A program made the position numbers and the translations under genes. A stretch of DNA of 64,000 nt. Source: Bacillota bacterium (GTDB lineage Bacteria; Bacillota; Clostridia; Lachnospirales; CAG-274). Where the stretch lies: NCBI GenBank assembly GCA_017460805.1, contig JAFUAF010000064.1, positions 28,050 to 92,049 on the forward strand. The letters run 5' to 3'. Each line of letters begins with the position of its first letter. The first letter of the stretch is position 1. The notes under the pieces are model-generated. The model was not told the origin of the DNA. It did no database searches and was given only the letters and a program-made list of their open reading frames with translations. Below, one piece after another: positions 54,314 to 62,910 of the stretch.

Positions 54314-54556
54314 ATTTCGTTTTTGTTATAGATGACGGAAAAGACAGCCCTTGTCTCGCTTTGCCAATATCATAAAAAAACAAATAATATTACTTTTATA
54401 TTTCGTTTTTGTTATAAATATTGAGAAAAAGACAGCGGGGACTGTCTATCTGTCCTGAGCGAGCGAGGGACTGAGTGACTGTCCCCCTGTCTCGCTTTGC
54501 CAATATCTAAAAAAGATAAATAATATTTCTTTTATATTTCGTTTTTGTTATAAATA
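54314..54556. repeat. Degenerate tandem repeat with REP copy 4
   Basis: ATTTCGTTTTTGTTATA(A/G)AT recurs three times (about 54315, 54402, 54536) and GTCTCGCTTTGCCAATATC twice (about 54353, 54489). The second unit carries a REP-like palindrome at 54431-54493 with GACAGCGGGGAC and GTCCCCCTGTCTC arms. No gene. Confidence 0.7.
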
Positions 54557-54585
54557 TTGAAAAACTCCCTGTTTTGTGGTATATT
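54557..54585 (+). promoter_or_regulatory. Promoter of TtcA-like gene
   Basis: TTGAAA, 17-base spacer, TATATT, overlapping the end of the tandem repeat. Confidence 0.7.
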
Positions 54586-54615
54586 CTTCTTGAATATCAT
54601 ACGGGGAGTTTTTTT

Positions 54616-55335
54616 ATGAAGATACAAAAGTTATTGAGTTATGTCCGCTGTGCGGTGGACGATTACAATATGATACAAGACGGCGACAGGATAGCCATAG
54701 GCGTTTCGGGCGGCAAGGACAGCCTTGCAATGATAGCGGCGCTTAAAAGCCTGCAAAGATTTTATCCCGCAAAGTTTGAGCTGGAGGCAATTTCGGTCAG
54801 CCTTGGCTTTGAGGGTATGGATTTTTCGCCCGTGAAGAAATTCTGTGACGATTGGGGCGTGAACTACACTCTTGTAGAAACGGACATCGGGCAGATAGTG
54901 TTTGACGAAAGAGGCGAAAAGAACCCCTGCTCGCTTTGTGCGAAGATGCGCAAGGGTGCGCTTAACGACATGGTGGAGAAACTGGGCTGCAATAAAATTG
55001 CGCTCGGGCATAACCGTGACGATATTGTCGAGACGTTTTTAATGGCGCTATTTTACGAGGGCAGAATAGGCTGTTTTGCGCCCGTGACCTATCTTGACAG
55101 AAAAAAGATAACAAGCATCCGCCCGCTTGCCTATGTGCCCGAAGCGGATGTGATAGGCTTTGCAAATAAGTATTCCCTGCCCGTGGTAAAGAATAAATGC
55201 CCCGCCGACGGCAATACCACCCGCGAGGATGTGAAAAACATGGTAAAGGAATACCGCAAAAAATTCGACCATTTCGACAGCAAAATTTTCGGCGCGATAC
55301 AAAGAGCGGATATTAACGGCTGGGGGAAAGAGTGA
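54616..55335 (+). CDS. TtcA/TilS-like PP-loop ATPase
   Basis: A 239-residue PP-loop protein, most like tRNA 2-thiocytidine synthetase TtcA. The PP-loop SGGKDSLAMIAAL lies at about 30-42, CSLC near 100 supplies two Cys of a likely iron-sulfur site, and LGHNRDDIVETFLM near 127 is typical. A third Cys is in KCPADGNTTRED near 187. ATG at 54616 follows GGGGAG. TtcA would thiolate tRNA cytidine-32; a different substrate is possible. Confidence 0.82.
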   Translation: MKIQKLLSYVRCAVDDYNMIQDGDRIAIGVSGGKDSLAMIAALKSLQRFYPAKFELEAISVSLGFEGMDFSPVKKFCDDWGVNYTLVETDIGQIVFDERGEKNPCSLCAKMRKGALNDMVEKLGCNKIALGHNRDDIVETFLMALFYEGRIGCFAPVTYLDRKKITSIRPLAYVPEADVIGFANKYSLPVVKNKCPADGNTTREDVKNMVKEYRKKFDHFDSKIFGAIQRADINGWGKE

Positions 55336-55367
55336 GTTTTTGTAATAAAATCGAAATATTATTTTTA

Positions 55368-55396
55368 TAGACTTTTTTTGCCGTTTATGGTAGTAT
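55368..55396 (+). promoter_or_regulatory. Promoter of type I toxin mRNA
   Basis: TAGACT, 17-base spacer, TAGTAT, giving a leader of roughly 90 bases before the toxin ORF. Confidence 0.55.
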
Positions 55397-55427
55397 ATTT
55401 TTGGGAACACTACCAAACAAAAAGCGG

Positions 55428-55439
55428 TAGGCGGTGCCC
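55428..55439 (+). promoter_or_regulatory. Toxin mRNA 5' segment complementary to its 3' end
   Basis: TAGGCGGTGCCC can pair at 11 of 12 positions with GGGTCACCGTCTA (55644-55656) of the same mRNA, and is a near copy of the antisense RNA sequence TAGACGGTGACCC. Such 5'-3' contacts are known in other type I toxin mRNAs. Confidence 0.5.
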
Positions 55440-55492
55440 CTGCGCTTAGGAGGTGATTTACATATCATTCCGAAGTAAAGGGGGTGTGTTGA

Positions 55493-55594
55493 TTGTTTAC
55501 TATAGGCGATTTTATGAGTTTGATATCACTTTGTGTTGTGATCTTTGAACTCGGCTATAAATTAGGAAAACATAATAAAGACACAAAAAAATAA
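55493..55594 (+). CDS. Holin-like type I toxin peptide
   Basis: A 33-residue ORF starting TTG (after AAAGGGGG, 8-base spacing) that encodes FTIGDFMSLISLCVVIFELG then YKLGKHNKDTKK. The short acidic N-terminus, one membrane helix and a basic tail are the pattern of the putative holin-like toxin family. An in-frame stop just upstream excludes a longer version; ATG at 55514 would give a shorter one. An oppositely transcribed small RNA overlaps the 3' end. Known members damage the membrane when overproduced. Confidence 0.7.
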   Translation: MFTIGDFMSLISLCVVIFELGYKLGKHNKDTKK

Positions 55595-55680
55595 CCGCCC
55601 TCACGACCAAATGAAGCGGTTATTTTGCAATAATCAAATCTAAGGGTCACCGTCTATTGCGAGGTGGTGTTCCTTTTTGT
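55584..55680 (-). ncRNA. Antisense RNA antitoxin candidate
   Basis: A minus-strand promoter at 55687-55715 would start an RNA near 55680. It runs left across the toxin mRNA 3' end and ends at a hairpin (AATAACCGC/GCGGTTATT) with a T-run on the minus strand, overlapping the toxin stop codon. It would be about 95 nt and fully complementary to the mRNA there. Inferred from sequence only. Confidence 0.6.
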
Positions 55681-55686
55681 ATATTT

Positions 55687-55715
55687 ATTATAACACTGTT
55701 TATATTATAAGTCAA
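55687..55715 (-). promoter_or_regulatory. Promoter of antisense RNA
   Basis: Minus strand TTGACT (55710-55715), exactly 17-base spacer, TATAAT (55687-55692). The strongest promoter match at this locus. Confidence 0.75.
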
Positions 55716-55752
55716 TATTATTTTGTTTTTAATACAGAGAAGAGGTAATATT

Positions 55753-56823
55753 ATGGAATTTGCCTATCATTCGGAGCAGGAGAAAAAAATAATACTGGAA
55801 CTGCGTGAATTCAAAAAGGATATGCCTGCCTTTATGGAGGACTTTTTTGTGTTTTTAAATAACGACGTATCGGCAAAGACAAGGCTTGGCTATGCGCGGG
55901 ATATAAAGATATTTTTCAATTATCTTGCCAATGAGGAGCGGGATTTTCCGACCGATATAACCAAATTCACAATGGACGACCTGCGCCGTGTGGATGCCAA
56001 AATTTTAAATCGCTACGCCGAATATCTGTCCTTTTATTTAAGGGACGTATCGACAAAAAACGACAAAAACATGACGGTAGAGACTTTTAACCACGACAGG
56101 GGCATAAGCCGCAAACTTTCGGCCATCCGCAAGCTGTTCAAATACTATTACCAGCAGGAGGAACTTCCATCAAACCCGACCGAACTTGTCAATAACCCCA
56201 AAATACACGAAAAAAGCATAATCCGCCTTGAACCCGACGAGGTCGCAAAACTTCTCGATGCGGTGGACAGTGGCGAGGGTCTGACGGAGAGACAGGCAAA
56301 GTATCACGAATTTACAAAACTGCGTGATGCGGCGATAATCACCACACTTCTTGGTACGGGTATGCGTGTCAGCGAGTGCGTGGGCATAGATATGCAGCAT
56401 ATAGATTTTGACAATAACGCCTTTCTTATCATAAGAAAGGGCGGCAAAGAACAGATAATCTACTTCGGGGACGAGGTGGAAAAGGCGCTTAAAGCCTATC
56501 TTGAAGTGCGTGACGATATGGAAGTTGTACCGGGCAATGAGGATGCGCTGTTTTTGTCCATACAGCGAAAGCGGATAGGTGTGCGCGCGGTGGAAAAACT
56601 TGTCAAAAAGTATTCTTCGCTTGTGACAAGCGTTAAAAAGATAACCCCGCATAAACTGCGCTCTACCTACGGCACAAACCTTTACCGCGCAACGACCGAT
56701 ATTTACCTTGTGGCGGATGTTCTCGGCCATACCGATGTAAATACCACCAAAAAACACTACGCCGATATGGCTGATGCCAACAGACGCAGGGCGGCGAATG
56801 CAATAAAACTGAGAGAGGATTAA
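55753..56823 (+). CDS. XerC/XerD-like tyrosine recombinase
   Basis: A 356-residue tyrosine recombinase with complete catalytic residues: R205 (GTGMRVSE), Lys in RKGGKE near 235, H300 and R303 (HKLRST), H326 (LGHTDVNTTKKHY) and Y336. The N-terminal SAM-like core-binding domain is at about 35-140 (SAKTRLGYARDIKIFFNYL). It may be the chromosome-dimer resolvase or a related standalone Xer protein. The ATG at 55753 follows AGAGGTAAT. A membrane-protein gene follows after one base. Confidence 0.9.
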   Translation: MEFAYHSEQEKKIILELREFKKDMPAFMEDFFVFLNNDVSAKTRLGYARDIKIFFNYLANEERDFPTDITKFTMDDLRRVDAKILNRYAEYLSFYLRDVSTKNDKNMTVETFNHDRGISRKLSAIRKLFKYYYQQEELPSNPTELVNNPKIHEKSIIRLEPDEVAKLLDAVDSGEGLTERQAKYHEFTKLRDAAIITTLLGTGMRVSECVGIDMQHIDFDNNAFLIIRKGGKEQIIYFGDEVEKALKAYLEVRDDMEVVPGNEDALFLSIQRKRIGVRAVEKLVKKYSSLVTSVKKITPHKLRSTYGTNLYRATTDIYLVADVLGHTDVNTTKKHYADMADANRRRAANAIKLRED

Positions 56824-56824
56824 A

Positions 56825-57880
56825 ATGTTTTTTACCGATAAAAATGCGGTACAATGCTATAAAAAGCACAAAACCGGGTTTATGCTTGGCGTTTTGTCTG
56901 CCATAGTTGCTGTCGGTGTGCTTGTGTTTTTGTACTGCTATACATCATATAAACTTAAAAATGCGGTATCTATGCAGGATGCCTACATACTCAATTCACA
57001 AAATTATGTACCCAACAGGATAGCCTACATAGATACCGAGGAGGAACTTATCGGCATAGGAATGTACGGAAATACCGAACTTTACGATGTCGTACACGCA
57101 ACGGACGGTTATCTTTATATGCTGTATCTTAATGCAGTTGAGGAAATAAATATAAACAGAAGTGTAAGGGAAACGGGCAAGGCAAGAATTTACGGTGTTA
57201 CCGCTGATTTTAAAACCGACTGGGCAAGAGAATTTGCCTTGGAGGATATAAGAGAGGCGGCACAGGACTATACCATTGGCAATGATGCGGTAAATGAATG
57301 GTTCGGATATATGCAGCTTAATGTTGCCGAGCCGAACCCCTTGTCTTTAATGACGGAAAGCAGTATATTATACGGACTCTCAATACTTTTATTCATTGTG
57401 CTGGCGGTGTATTTTATTTCTTCAAACTATCCGAGACTGAAAAAATGGAAAACTGTCGGACGCGAAGAAGCGGCGGCATTGGACGAGGAAATGTCGCGGG
57501 ACATAGCCGCGTGGATGCCGAATTTGCAGCTTTATGCGGGCGATGAACATATAATATCCTTTGCGCGCGGCGCACAGGCGCTGCCCTACAGCGATATACT
57601 GATGATATTTGAGTATTCATGTATCAAAGATGTGAAATTCAGTGATGAGATAAAAATATTGGATAAACACGGCATTGTATATACGATAGCCGCTATACCC
57701 GTACTGCCGTTTGATGCGGCAAAAATTTCGGATATGAAATACGAACTTAAATACCTCGGCGAGACCGCAAAGACCAAAAACGGGAATATTCATATCGGTC
57801 AGGATAATGCAAAAAAAGGATATAACGAAGATCTGTTCTATGACTTGTTAAAACGTGCAAAAAGCGGAGAATTTGAATGA
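56825..57880 (+). CDS. Two-TM membrane protein of unknown function
   Basis: Not recognised. The 351 residues contain transmembrane helices at about 18-38 and 180-198, an intervening presumed extracellular alpha/beta domain (about 40-175) and a cytoplasmic C-terminal domain (about 200-350) with a beta-rich YSDILMIFEYSCIKDVKF segment that resembles PH-like folds. It starts one base after the recombinase stop, so is cotranscribed. Function unknown. Confidence 0.8.
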   Translation: MFFTDKNAVQCYKKHKTGFMLGVLSAIVAVGVLVFLYCYTSYKLKNAVSMQDAYILNSQNYVPNRIAYIDTEEELIGIGMYGNTELYDVVHATDGYLYMLYLNAVEEININRSVRETGKARIYGVTADFKTDWAREFALEDIREAAQDYTIGNDAVNEWFGYMQLNVAEPNPLSLMTESSILYGLSILLFIVLAVYFISSNYPRLKKWKTVGREEAAALDEEMSRDIAAWMPNLQLYAGDEHIISFARGAQALPYSDILMIFEYSCIKDVKFSDEIKILDKHGIVYTIAAIPVLPFDAAKISDMKYELKYLGETAKTKNGNIHIGQDNAKKGYNEDLFYDLLKRAKSGEFE

Positions 57881-57896
57881 TTTCTCCGCTTTTTTT
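57859..57896 (+). terminator. Terminator of recombinase/membrane gene pair
   Basis: AAAAAGCGGAGAA and TTCTCCGCTTTTT form a 13-bp stem overlapping the stop codon, followed by T residues. Confidence 0.9.
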
Positions 57897-57943
57897 ATTG
57901 TTATATCGCGAATGTCTGATTATTTTTGAAATTTACGATAATT

Positions 57944-58375
57944 TTAATTTGTCGGTGCGGGTGCTGCCATCTGCGGTTCTGTGGAATTTTCGTAATCGTC
58001 TTTCATCTCGTCCATTTTGTTTTTGGCTGCGTTTTTGGCGTGCTCGGCATCGTCTTTCATATCTTCCATGCCGTCTTTTACATCATCCGCCATATCTTTT
58101 GCGCCGTCTTTCATATCATCCGCCATATCCTTTGCGCCCTCGCCCATATCGTCCAAAAGTCCGTCATTATCCTGCATATTCGTGTCGCTCGTCGTTATCT
58201 CGTTGGTGTTGTCGTTGTTTATATCGGTAACGGAACCGCCGTTTTGTGCGCCCGTGCTGCCGCCCGACCTTGCCGCATCACTTTCACCTGTTCTCGCCTT
58301 TGCCGTGCTTCCGCAGGCGGTAAGTGCAAGCGCAAGCCCCAATGCCGCAATAAAAGTTAAAATAATTCTCTTCAT
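57944..58375 (-). CDS. Small repeat lipoprotein
   Basis: A 143-residue lipoprotein (lipobox ALTAC at about residues 17-21). After a Ser/Gly/Asn-rich region comes a charged amphipathic repeat, KDMADD(M/V)KDG(A/M), from about 85 to 125, that should form a helix or coiled coil, then a short tail. It resembles low-complexity stress or cell-wall lipoproteins by composition only. Function unknown. The ATG follows AGAGGGTAGG. Confidence 0.8.
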   Translation of the reverse strand: MKRIILTFIAALGLALALTACGSTAKARTGESDAARSGGSTGAQNGGSVTDINNDNTNEITTSDTNMQDNDGLLDDMGEGAKDMADDMKDGAKDMADDVKDGMEDMKDDAEHAKNAAKNKMDEMKDDYENSTEPQMAAPAPTN

Positions 58376-58444
58376 TTTCCTACCCTCTTTTTAAAATATT
58401 TTTGGCTGCAAATTTAGTATTGCGGGCGGACAAAAAATTATAAC

Positions 58445-58473
58445 TTGTAAATTTGTGAAAATAAGAGTATACT
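58445..58473 (+). promoter_or_regulatory. Promoter of malQ-aroB-lspA-rluD operon
   Basis: TTGTAA, 17-base spacer, TATACT, 59 bases before the malQ start. Confidence 0.65.
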
Positions 58474-58532
58474 GTTTTTATAAATAAAAAATTATGAATA
58501 AAATTTTACATATTAAATATGAGGTGATATAT

Positions 58533-60101
58533 ATGAGTACAAGAAAATGCGGTATACTTTTACATCCCATCAGTCTGCCGAGTCATTACGGCATAGGCGA
58601 CCTGGGCGCGGAAAGCTATGCTTTTGTGGACTTCCTTGCCGAAGCGGGTCAGAAACTGTGGCAGGTGCTGCCTTTCGGCCATACGGGCTACGGCGACTCC
58701 CCTTATCAGAGCTTTTCGACTTTTGCGGGCAATCCGCTTATGATAAGCCCCGATATTCTTGTAAAGGACGAACTTCTTTCGGAGAGCGATATTGCGGAGA
58801 TACCGTTTTTTGAGCCCTGCAAAATAGAATACGGCAAGGTGATAGACTACAAATATTCGCTTTACCGCAAGGCATTTGCAAACTTTGACGGCAAAGACAA
58901 GGCGTACCGTGCTTTCTGCCGCAAAAATGCTTTTTGGCTTGATGATTATGCACTTTTTATGGCGCTTAAAAATTATTTTATCGAGCAGAGAAAAAACACG
59001 ATAAATTCGGCGGAATACAAGGAATATAAAAAGGCAGTCGGCAGAAAAATGAGTGAAAACTCCGTAAAAGACTGCTTCTACGGTGCTTGCTGGAACTCGT
59101 TCCCTGCCGAACTGCGCGACAGAGAGCCGTCTGCGCTTGCAAAATACAAAAAACTGCTTAAAACCGAGGTCGATTTCTATAAATTTATCCAGTTTGAGTT
59201 TTTCAAACAATGGGCTGACCTCAAAAAATACGCAAACGAAAGCGGTATAGAGATAATCGGCGATATCCCCATTTTTGTGGCGGCAGACAGCGCCGACACA
59301 TGGAGCTTCCGCGAAGTGTTCAAAATAAACGAAAAGGGCTTCCCCATTGAAGTCGCAGGCGTTCCGCCCGATTATTTCAGTGAGGACGGCCAGCTTTGGG
59401 GCAATCCGCTTTACGATTGGGATAAACTTGCGCAGGATAATTATGATTGGTGGGTGCGCCGTGTTTCGGCTGTTTCCGACCTTTTCGACATTGTGCGCAT
59501 AGACCATTTCCGCGCTTTTGAAAGCTACTGGGCTATCCCGTTCGGCGCAAAGACCGCAAGAAAGGGCAAGTGGAAAAAAGGTCCGCAGACTGCGCTTTTT
59601 GAGGCAATAAAGGAAAAACTGGGCGATATAGAAATTATTGCCGAGGACCTTGGCGACCTCAACCCAGAGGTGCTTGAACTGCGTGACAAACTGGGTTTCC
59701 CGGGCATGAAAATTTTGCAGTTTGCATTCGGCAGTTTTGACAATCCCTATTTCCCGCATAACTACGAAAACAGCAACTGTGTAGTTTACACGGGTACACA
59801 TGACAACGACACGACTTTGGGCTGGTATTTAAGCTGTGACGAAAAAACAAGGGATATGGTGCGCCGTGTGCTGAATGTTTCCGGCGACAATATCGTTTGG
59901 GATATGATAAGAATGGCGGTTTCAAGCAGCGCAAAATACTGCATTATCCCTGTTCAGGATGTACTGGGCTACGGTACGGACACAAGAATGAATACCCCCG
60001 GCGTAAGCGGCGGCAACTGGCAGTTTATGTTTGAAAGAGGCCGTCTTACAAAGGAAACGGCGGCAAATCTCAAATATCTTTGCACGCTTTTCAACAGGTA
60101 A
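58533..60101 (+). CDS. malQ: 4-alpha-glucanotransferase (amylomaltase)
   Basis: GH77 enzyme that transfers alpha-1,4-glucan segments, used in maltodextrin or glycogen metabolism in the cytosol. The 522 residues are typical. Family blocks: GILLHPISLPSHYGIGDLG (about 6-24), PYQSFSTFAGNP (about 59), nucleophile Asp in VRIDHFRAFESYWAIP, acid/base Glu in IAEDLGDL and the third Asp in TGTHDNDTTLGW. ATG at 58533 follows GAGGTGAT. aroB begins 17 bases later. Confidence 0.96.
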   Translation: MSTRKCGILLHPISLPSHYGIGDLGAESYAFVDFLAEAGQKLWQVLPFGHTGYGDSPYQSFSTFAGNPLMISPDILVKDELLSESDIAEIPFFEPCKIEYGKVIDYKYSLYRKAFANFDGKDKAYRAFCRKNAFWLDDYALFMALKNYFIEQRKNTINSAEYKEYKKAVGRKMSENSVKDCFYGACWNSFPAELRDREPSALAKYKKLLKTEVDFYKFIQFEFFKQWADLKKYANESGIEIIGDIPIFVAADSADTWSFREVFKINEKGFPIEVAGVPPDYFSEDGQLWGNPLYDWDKLAQDNYDWWVRRVSAVSDLFDIVRIDHFRAFESYWAIPFGAKTARKGKWKKGPQTALFEAIKEKLGDIEIIAEDLGDLNPEVLELRDKLGFPGMKILQFAFGSFDNPYFPHNYENSNCVVYTGTHDNDTTLGWYLSCDEKTRDMVRRVLNVSGDNIVWDMIRMAVSSSAKYCIIPVQDVLGYGTDTRMNTPGVSGGNWQFMFERGRLTKETAANLKYLCTLFNR

Positions 60102-60118
60102 AACGAGGAGAGTTATAT

Positions 60119-61195
60119 ATGAAAGAACTTAAAATAAAGACACCGACGGCGGAATACCCCATTTACATAACGCAGGGTTTTGATAATTTGGCGGAAAGCT
60201 TTAAAAAAGCGGGCTTCGAGGGCAGAAAACTCTGTATTGTAACGGAGAGCAATGTTGCGCCGATATATCTTGACACCATAAAAGGCCTTTTGAGTGAATG
60301 GGATGTTTCGAGCTATATTTTCAAAGCGGGCGAGGAGAGCAAAAATCTCGACACCATAACCGATTTTTACAAGCATTTTTTGGATGAAAAACTTGACAGA
60401 AAATCCGTATTGGTCGCTTTGGGCGGCGGCGTGACGGGCGATATGACAGGCTTTGCGGCGGCAACCTATATGCGCGGCATACCTTTTGTACAGATACCCA
60501 CAACGCTTCTTGCACAGGTGGACAGCAGTGTCGGCGGCAAAACGGGCGTGGATTTTCTCGGCAATAAAAATATGGTCGGCGCATTCTATCAGCCGTCTTT
60601 CGTCTATATCAACAGCGAGACCCTTTCGACTCTCCCGTCCGAGCAGGTGGCTTCGGGCATGGCGGAGGCAATAAAGACCGCTTATATAATCGACAAAGAG
60701 TTACTTTCCTATTTTAATGAGAACGCGGCAGATATAAAGGCTCTTGCACCCGAAAAGATACAGCACGTTATTTACGCTTGCTGCAAGGCGAAGGCATGGG
60801 TCGTAAACCAAGACGAAAAGGAAAGCGGATTGAGAGAAATTTTAAATTTCGGTCATACTTTCGGTCATGCCGTGGAAAAACTGTCGGGCTTTAAGCTGCT
60901 TCACGGCGAGTGTGTTGCAATAGGCATGGCGGCAGCTATGCACCTTGCGGCGAATATGGAAAAGACCACGCAAAAAGACCTTGAAGATGCGGAAAGTCTT
61001 CTTCAATTTTTCGATTTGCCTATACGCGCGGAGAACTTTGGCTCGGACGAGATATACAAGCAGATGTTTTACGACAAAAAGACCAAAAACGGCAAACTCA
61101 ATTTGGTCGTTCTCGATAAAATAGGCAGCGCCTATACCGAAAAAAACGCCCCCGAAGATATGGTAAAAGCGGCGATAGAACATATAACAAAATAA
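60119..61195 (+). CDS. aroB: 3-dehydroquinate synthase
   Basis: Second step of the shikimate pathway, using NAD and Zn. The 358 residues include the NAD-binding GGGVTGDMTGFAAATYMRG (about 102-120), VDSSVGGKTGVD (about 133-144), FGHTFGHAVE (zinc His, near 243) and LHGECVAIGM near 262. The start at 60119 follows GAGGAGAG. No other aro gene is nearby; it lies in a mixed operon. Confidence 0.97.
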   Translation: MKELKIKTPTAEYPIYITQGFDNLAESFKKAGFEGRKLCIVTESNVAPIYLDTIKGLLSEWDVSSYIFKAGEESKNLDTITDFYKHFLDEKLDRKSVLVALGGGVTGDMTGFAAATYMRGIPFVQIPTTLLAQVDSSVGGKTGVDFLGNKNMVGAFYQPSFVYINSETLSTLPSEQVASGMAEAIKTAYIIDKELLSYFNENAADIKALAPEKIQHVIYACCKAKAWVVNQDEKESGLREILNFGHTFGHAVEKLSGFKLLHGECVAIGMAAAMHLAANMEKTTQKDLEDAESLLQFFDLPIRAENFGSDEIYKQMFYDKKTKNGKLNLVVLDKIGSAYTEKNAPEDMVKAAIEHITK

Positions 61196-61209
61196 ACGGA
61201 AAGAAAACC

Positions 61210-61680
61210 ATGATACCAATATTTATAATTTTTGCGCTTATTGCGCTTGACCAGATAACAAAATACATTGTTTTGGCGAAACTTCAGCCCGTAAAACAGG
61301 TGGTGCTGATAAACGGCTTTTTCAACCTTACTTATGTTGAAAACCGCGGGGCTGCTTTTGGCGCGATGCAGGGGGCAAGGTGGTTTTTCGTTATCCTTGC
61401 CGTTATTGTGACTGTGGCTGTGGCTTTCTACTATTATAAAATGGAAAAAACAAAACAAAATCTCTGGCTGCGCGTTGCTCTTGTAATGATAGTCGGCGGA
61501 ACTGTCGGCAATGTTATAGACCGCTTTTTCAGAGGTTTTGTGGTGGATTTTCTGGATTTTATAATTTTCGGCTACGATTTTCCCGTGTTCAATGTGGCGG
61601 ATATCCTCATCGTTATCGGAACTCTTATTCTTGCGGGTTACATCCTGCTTGCGGATATAAAGCGGGGGGATGAAAAATGA
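61210..61680 (+). CDS. lspA: Lipoprotein signal peptidase II
   Basis: Cleaves prolipoprotein signal peptides in the membrane. The 156 residues have four transmembrane segments. Catalytic Asp residues are in the blocks GNVIDRFFRGFVVDFLDF (about 98-115) and FNVADILIVIGT (about 126). NRGAAFG near 45 is conserved. Overlaps rluD by 4 bases. The window holds several lipoproteins that would be substrates. Confidence 0.97.
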   Translation: MIPIFIIFALIALDQITKYIVLAKLQPVKQVVLINGFFNLTYVENRGAAFGAMQGARWFFVILAVIVTVAVAFYYYKMEKTKQNLWLRVALVMIVGGTVGNVIDRFFRGFVVDFLDFIIFGYDFPVFNVADILIVIGTLILAGYILLADIKRGDEK

Positions 61681-62582
61681 TATATATTGCGGAGACCGAA
61701 GATGCGAACAAGCGCATAGACGTGTTTTTAAATGAAGAAATAGAAGATATTTCACGCAGCGCGATACAAAAAAATATAGAAAACGGCAATATTCTTGTAA
61801 ACGGCAAAAAAGTCGGCAAAAATTATAAGCTGTCCGAGGGCGACGGTGTTTCGGTCGAACTGCCCGAGCCTGTGGAGATAGAAATTCTGCCCGAGAACAT
61901 CCCTCTCGATATTTTATATGAAGACAAGGATGTTATCGTTATCAATAAACCCCAGGATATGGTCGTGCATCCCGCACCGGGGCATTATACGGGTACGCTC
62001 GTCAATGCTTTGATGTACCATTGCGGGGATGAACTTTCGGGAATAAACGGGGTTTTGCGCCCGGGTATCGTCCATCGCATAGACAAGGACACAAGCGGCA
62101 TACTTGTCGCTGCCAAAAGTGACAGGGCGCATATATCTCTTTCAAAACAGCTTGCCGAGCACACCATGACAAGGGAGTACTGGGCGATAGTCTACAACGG
62201 TTTTGACGAGGAGAGCGGAACAGTCGATCAACCCATAGGCAGACACCCCGCAGAACGCAAGAAAATGGCGGTAGTACGCGACAAGACCTCGCGCCATGCC
62301 GTAACTCACTATAGCGTGATAAAAAAACTCAAGGGCAATTATACTTTGGTGAAGTTAAGGCTTGAAACGGGCAGAACTCACCAGATAAGGGTGCATATGG
62401 CATATATTCACCATCCTCTTCTGGGGGATGAGGTCTACGGCCCGAAAAAATGTCCTTTTAATCTGAAAGGACAGGTACTCCATGCAAAAATACTCGGCTT
62501 TGTACACCCCGCAACGGGTGAATATATGGAATTTGAATCCCCATTGCCGAAATATTTTGAAGACTTGATAGAAAAAATATAA
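61677..62582 (+). CDS. rluD: 23S rRNA pseudouridine synthase, RluD family
   Basis: Converts uridine to pseudouridine in RNA. The 301 residues have an N-terminal S4 domain (about 13-60), then the catalytic domain with D136 in HRIDKDTSG, and LETGRTHQIRVHMAYIHHPL near 223. Pairing directly after lspA is a very common gene order. Which RNA site it modifies cannot be told. Confidence 0.93.
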   Translation: MIYIAETEDANKRIDVFLNEEIEDISRSAIQKNIENGNILVNGKKVGKNYKLSEGDGVSVELPEPVEIEILPENIPLDILYEDKDVIVINKPQDMVVHPAPGHYTGTLVNALMYHCGDELSGINGVLRPGIVHRIDKDTSGILVAAKSDRAHISLSKQLAEHTMTREYWAIVYNGFDEESGTVDQPIGRHPAERKKMAVVRDKTSRHAVTHYSVIKKLKGNYTLVKLRLETGRTHQIRVHMAYIHHPLLGDEVYGPKKCPFNLKGQVLHAKILGFVHPATGEYMEFESPLPKYFEDLIEKI

Positions 62583-62610
62583 AAAACGGAGCTTTGTCGG
62601 CTCCGTTTTT
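62582..62610. terminator. Bidirectional terminator
   Basis: AAAAACGGAGC and GCTCCGTTTTT form an 11-bp stem between the convergent rluD and small membrane-protein genes. Confidence 0.9.
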
Positions 62611-62613
62611 GAG

Positions 62614-62910
62614 TTACTGTATATTGTTTGTGAAATTGTCGGACTCGTGTGTATTGATTTCCAAATGTGTGCTGTTCGATGTTTCTTCGGGATCTTTCTT
62701 TAAAATAAGATACATAAAAACACCGCAGCAGGGCAATGCTAAAATAAGACCTAAAATAAGTCCGCAAATAACGCAGGCAAAAAAACCGCCTACTGCAAGT
62801 CCCGTTTTGTTCTTTTTTATGCCGGCAATAAGCGGTGCAAGACCCGTAAGCGCCCCCACAACAAATGCGCCGACCCAGACACCTATCTGAAACGCTGTGT
62901 TCTGATCCAT
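62614..62910 (-). CDS. Small two-TM membrane protein
   Basis: A 98-residue protein with two hydrophobic segments (about 9-28 and 38-72, the latter possibly two short helices, GGFFACVICGLILGLILALP) and a polar tail. ATG at 62910 follows AAGGAGGATAT; the longer in-frame upstream part lacks a ribosome site. Not recognised beyond composition. Confidence 0.75.
   Translation of the reverse strand: MDQNTAFQIGVWVGAFVVGALTGLAPLIAGIKKNKTGLAVGGFFACVICGLILGLILALPCCGVFMYLILKKDPEETSNSTHLEINTHESDNFTNNIQ

Noticed and set aside
58071..58150. Direct DNA repeats in the minus-strand lipoprotein gene
   Set aside because: Explained by the repeated KDMADD-type amino-acid motif in a real coding frame.
58560..59801. 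413-residue minus-strand open frame within malQ
   Set aside because: Antisense shadow of a well-conserved enzyme; basic, low-complexity product with no start signal.
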